Source: an uncultured bacterium
GTDB taxonomy: Bacteria > Bacteroidota > Bacteroidia > Bacteroidales > Bacteroidaceae
NCBI GenBank assembly: GCA_946188155.1
Contig: CAMHUC010000039.1
Span: forward strand, 1-34,006
Direction of reading: 5' to 3'
Length of the DNA stretch: 34,006 nt
Shown: positions 31,965-34,006 of the stretch, in pieces
Position numbering within the stretch: the stretch's first letter is position 1
How the letters are laid out: each line of letters starts with the position of its first letter
The notes under the pieces: model-generated
What the model was told of the DNA's origin: nothing
The model's database searches: none
What the model saw: only the letters and a program-made list of their open reading frames with translations
Position numbers and translations under genes: made by a program

Positions 31965-33037
31965 ATGAAGCGAAAAGTTTTCTGTCGTGATATTGAGACG
32001 CTAAAGGCGGAGGGGAGAGAAATAATGGACTCGACCATAGATTCTAGGTTTTATAACAGGGTGGCTGCTGTCAATGCAGTGTTGTCCGGTGTGTCTCCGG
32101 CAGTTGCGGCGGTGTGGTTCGGGATGACGGGACGAATTCTTTCCATTTGGGTGAAGAAGGCCGACGAGTGCGGTTTTGAATCGCTCCGGGACAAGCCAAA
32201 GCCAGGTGCCCCTCAAAAACTCAGCGAAAGCCAACTTGAAGAGGTTGACAAGATGATTCAGTCCTCTCCCAGCGATTTCGGATGCAACGTATGGGACGGT
32301 CCGACCCTATCTTCCGTCATCAAGCAGAAATTCGACATAGATATAAGTACGAGACAATGCCAGAGGCTTTTCCACAAACTCGGGTACTCCAAGATCCGCC
32401 CTCAGACGTACCCAAGCAAAGACTCAGAACAGAGTGAGGCCCGCGAATCATTTCAAAAAAAATAGCGGAGGTAGAGGAATACCCGAATCTAATCCCCACG
32501 TACCAAGACGAAGTTCATTTTCAAGCGCAGACGACAATCACCTCGGCATGGTACAAGAAGGGAAGCGCCCCGCAGGTTAAATCGCTCCCGGGGAACCACA
32601 AGGTATCTTATAGCGGCTTTGTCCGTCCGGACACAGGGCAACTTTTTGTATACAAGCCTGAATGGTTTACTTTTAAAACCACCATCGACAGTGTGAGGGA
32701 ACACATCAGAGTCACCCCCATAGATGCCGGAAAGAAGTTTGCCATCATAGTGGACAATGCGCCGTGGCACAAGAAAGCAATACGATTGATTGAAGACGAG
32801 AAGAATCCCGAATATGCGGACATCAGAGAGAAGGTGGTTTTTGTAAAGTTGCCACCGTATTCTCCAGATTCAAATCCAATAGAACAGGTGTGGCGTATAA
32901 CGAGGCGCGAAAACACGCACAATATATTTTTTAACGGAAAGGCTGCTTTGGAGACAAAGGTGGACAGGGCTTTCGCCAAATGGGCCACCCCTAACGAACA
33001 GCTACGAACTCTCTGTTCTTTTAAAAGAAAAGATTAA
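31965..33037 (+). CDS. IS630-family DDE transposase made by -1 frameshifting
   Basis: The first frame (31965-32465, 166 codons plus a stop) encodes the helix-turn-helix DNA-binding part: VNAVLSGVSPAVAAVWFGMT, then LRDKPKPGAPQKLSESQLEE. It stops at TAG 32463. The catalytic part continues in the -1 frame (IAEVEEYPNLIPTYQDEVHF) to TAA 33035-33037. The DDE residues are Asp at 32507 (QDEVHF), Asp at 32753 (VDNAPWHKK) and Glu at 32882 (PDSNPIEQVW), with 42 residues between the last two. The slippery run is at 32456-32462. The stop codon overlaps the right inverted repeat. It cuts and joins DNA at TA targets. The fused product is about 356 residues. Confidence 0.88.
32456..32465 (+). other. A-AAA-AAA slippery site followed by UAG
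   Basis: The zero frame reads CAA AAA AAA TAG. Slipping back one base avoids the stop and enters the frame that encodes the catalytic domain. Seven of eight As are in the heptamer, and transcriptional slippage could give the same result. Confidence 0.82.
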
Positions 33038-33051
33038 TGTCGTTTACTATA
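33037..33051 (+). repeat. Right terminal inverted repeat of the IS630-type element
   Basis: Its complement is TATAGTAAACGACAT, identical to the first 15 bp of the solo left end at 30487 and one mismatch from the left end at 31882. Confidence 0.88.
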
Positions 33052-33752
33052 ACTACTGGTTTGGCACCGCCACCCCTTCCTTCCTTATCAAGCTGTTGAA
33101 ACACTATCGGATGGAGATGCCGGATGTGGATGGTATTAAGTGCGACGAGATGGGCTTCGACCGTCCCGTGGAACAAATCGACGACCCGATACCCGTACTT
33201 TATCAGAGTGGTTATCTCACCATCAAGGACTATGAGCACGACTTAGGTGTCTATACGCTCGGCTTTCCCAATCTGGAGGTATGCCGCGGCTTTGCCCGTT
33301 CCCTGTATGAGTATATTGCGCCCTCTTACAGAATGCAGCGCAATACCCTTTACCTGGCGTATGTCGATTTCTATCGGAGTGGTCGGTTAGAACCCTTTCT
33401 TCAGGCATTGCAAACCTTCTTTGCCGGCTATCCTTATTCGCTGAATAATAACAACGAGCGTCACTATCAGTCTGTGCTTTACACCATTCTGGCTTCCTTC
33501 GGTGCCGCTGTCCGGCCAGAGATGCAGACGGCTCATGGCCGTATAGACCTGACGCTGCGTATGCCCCAGGCTGTTTATGTAATCGAGTTGAAATATGGAC
33601 AGTCTGCCGATGTTGCCTTGCAGCAGATAGAGCAGAAGAACTATGCTGATGCCTTTGCCAATGAAAAGCGTCCCGTTGTGTCGGTCGGTATCAGTTTCAG
33701 TAAGGATGAGCGAACGATGACAGAATGGACCGTGAAGGTGAATATGGAGTAA
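33051..33752 (+). pseudogene. Third AAA-ATPase_like gene, C-terminal fragment with the PD-(D/E)XK core
   Basis: From the IS edge the frame reads NYWFGTATPSFLIKLLKHY, a conserved mid-to-late region of the AAA-ATPase_like/PDDEXK_9 family. It continues through YQSGYLTIKDYEHDLGVYTL and GFPNLEV to the nuclease-like core, with Asp in GRIDLTL and Glu-Leu-Lys in YVIELKYGQ. About 230 residues are present and the first available ATG is at 33096. It matches the subfamily of the 30107 fragment. Joining the two fragments by removing the inserted DNA neither restores the frame nor the roughly 190 missing residues, so DNA was deleted as well as inserted. A shortened protein from ATG 33096 is possible but lacks the ATPase part. 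Confidence 0.83.
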
Positions 33753-33794
33753 GGCTGAAATTGGGGATACCAAATCTCAATGTCAAGAAACAGT
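33752..33794 (+). repeat. 43-bp scrap of ATPase copy 2 after the third gene
   Basis: It matches 29536-29578 with two substitutions. In copy 2 this stretch encodes LKLGIPNLNVKKQ. Here it follows the stop codon of the 33051 fragment and ends right at the next gene's stop. Confidence 0.85.
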
Positions 33795-34006
33795 CTATCT
33801 TTCAAACACAGACTTGTTGGGGAATTTCTTCTCAAAAGCCTCGCGAATCATTGTTGCCGCGTATTCAAACTCATCATCACTGACGCGGGGATTGTCGTTG
33901 ATACAAATGGACTCGAAGCCCTCATTCAGCAGGTTCTTGATCAGGTCGGCCACCTGTTTTCCGCACGATTTTGTCACCAAAAAGTCATTCCGCTGTAAAT
34001 AAGCAA
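33795..34006 (-). CDS. C-terminal end of a probable Stealth-family polysaccharide phosphotransferase
   Basis: The minus-strand frame is open at the window edge and ends at TAG 33795-33797. The 69 visible residues include LQRNDFLVTKSCGKQVADLI, then GFESICINDNPRVSDDEF and a tail AFEKKFPNKSVFER. The ICIND motif followed by a helix and a FPxKSxFE ending resembles the C-terminal CR4 region of Stealth proteins, which join sugar phosphates in capsular polymers. That fits the surrounding glycosyltransferases. The assignment rests on recollection of the family end only, because the catalytic regions lie outside the window. Confidence 0.5.
   Translation of the reverse strand, partial: AYLQRNDFLVTKSCGKQVADLIKNLLNEGFESICINDNPRVSDDEFEYAATMIREAFEKKFPNKSVFER

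Larger units (their letters stand above)
31882..33051 (+). mobile_element. Complete IS630-type insertion sequence
   Basis: The element is about 1.17 kb and is bounded by TA dinucleotides, the target favoured by IS630/Tc1/mariner elements. Its ends form an inverted repeat: 15 bp at 33037-33051 match the complement of the left end with one mismatch (and match the solo left end at 30487 perfectly). Inside are a promoter box and one transposase read through a -1 frameshift. It abuts the tail of the third ATPase gene. Confidence 0.9.

Overview
The window looks like a chromosomal segment of a Bacteroidales bacterium, most likely a Prevotella/Segatella relative. The evidence is the many TAnnTTTG -7 boxes (the Bacteroidetes primary sigma promoter) in front of genes, and families typical of that phylum: DUF4492 beside cydA, a DUF3078 outer-membrane protein, a DUF1573 protein, a DPP5-type dipeptidyl peptidase, and expanded AAA-ATPase_like/PD-(D/E)XK genes. 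The species is inferred, not proven.

Layout. (1) 1-762, minus strand: a DUF4492 membrane protein and the first 164 residues of CydA (cytochrome bd oxidase), cut by the window edge. (2) 899-6934, plus strand: a membrane-anchored coiled-coil protein, then an export operon of TolC, an HlyD-type adaptor and two ABC-2 permeases, with no ATPase gene. (3) 14088-6993, minus strand: yidC, a secreted DPP5-like peptidase and two tandem MFSD1-like MFS transporters, probably one transcription unit that liberates and imports dipeptides. (4) 14208-18580: DUF3078 protein, DUF1573 protein (minus), aspS, and two small winged-helix proteins separated by a strong terminator. (5) 18569-26409: a glycan-assembly cluster in mixed orientation with four GT4-like glycosyltransferases, a hexapeptide acyltransferase, a GtrA protein and two tandem GT2 paralogues. 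(6) 26478-30514: two tandem mosaic AAA-ATPase/PD-(D/E)XK paralogues with duplicated promoters, plus the start of a third, broken one. (7) 30487-34006: a rearranged accessory zone. It holds a solo IS630 left end, a gene remnant, an AT-rich GT2 gene, a complete IS630-type element whose transposase needs a -1 frameshift, the tail of the broken ATPase gene, a 43-bp scrap of the ATPase family, and the C-terminus of a probable Stealth-type phosphotransferase.

The most unusual feature is a scatter of degenerate short tandem repeats with periods of 7, 8 or 9 bp. They occupy spacers inside transcription units (496, 1771, 3394, 4486, 9984, 24286 and others). They also run into coding sequence: they encode two signal-peptide cores, an MFS loop, a probable TTG start codon, and the last residues and stop codon of a glycosyltransferase. 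The second focus is the ATPase/nuclease array, where near-identical blocks alternate with diverged blocks.

No tRNA, rRNA or CRISPR array was seen, and no stretch over about 300 bases lacks a gene or remnant.
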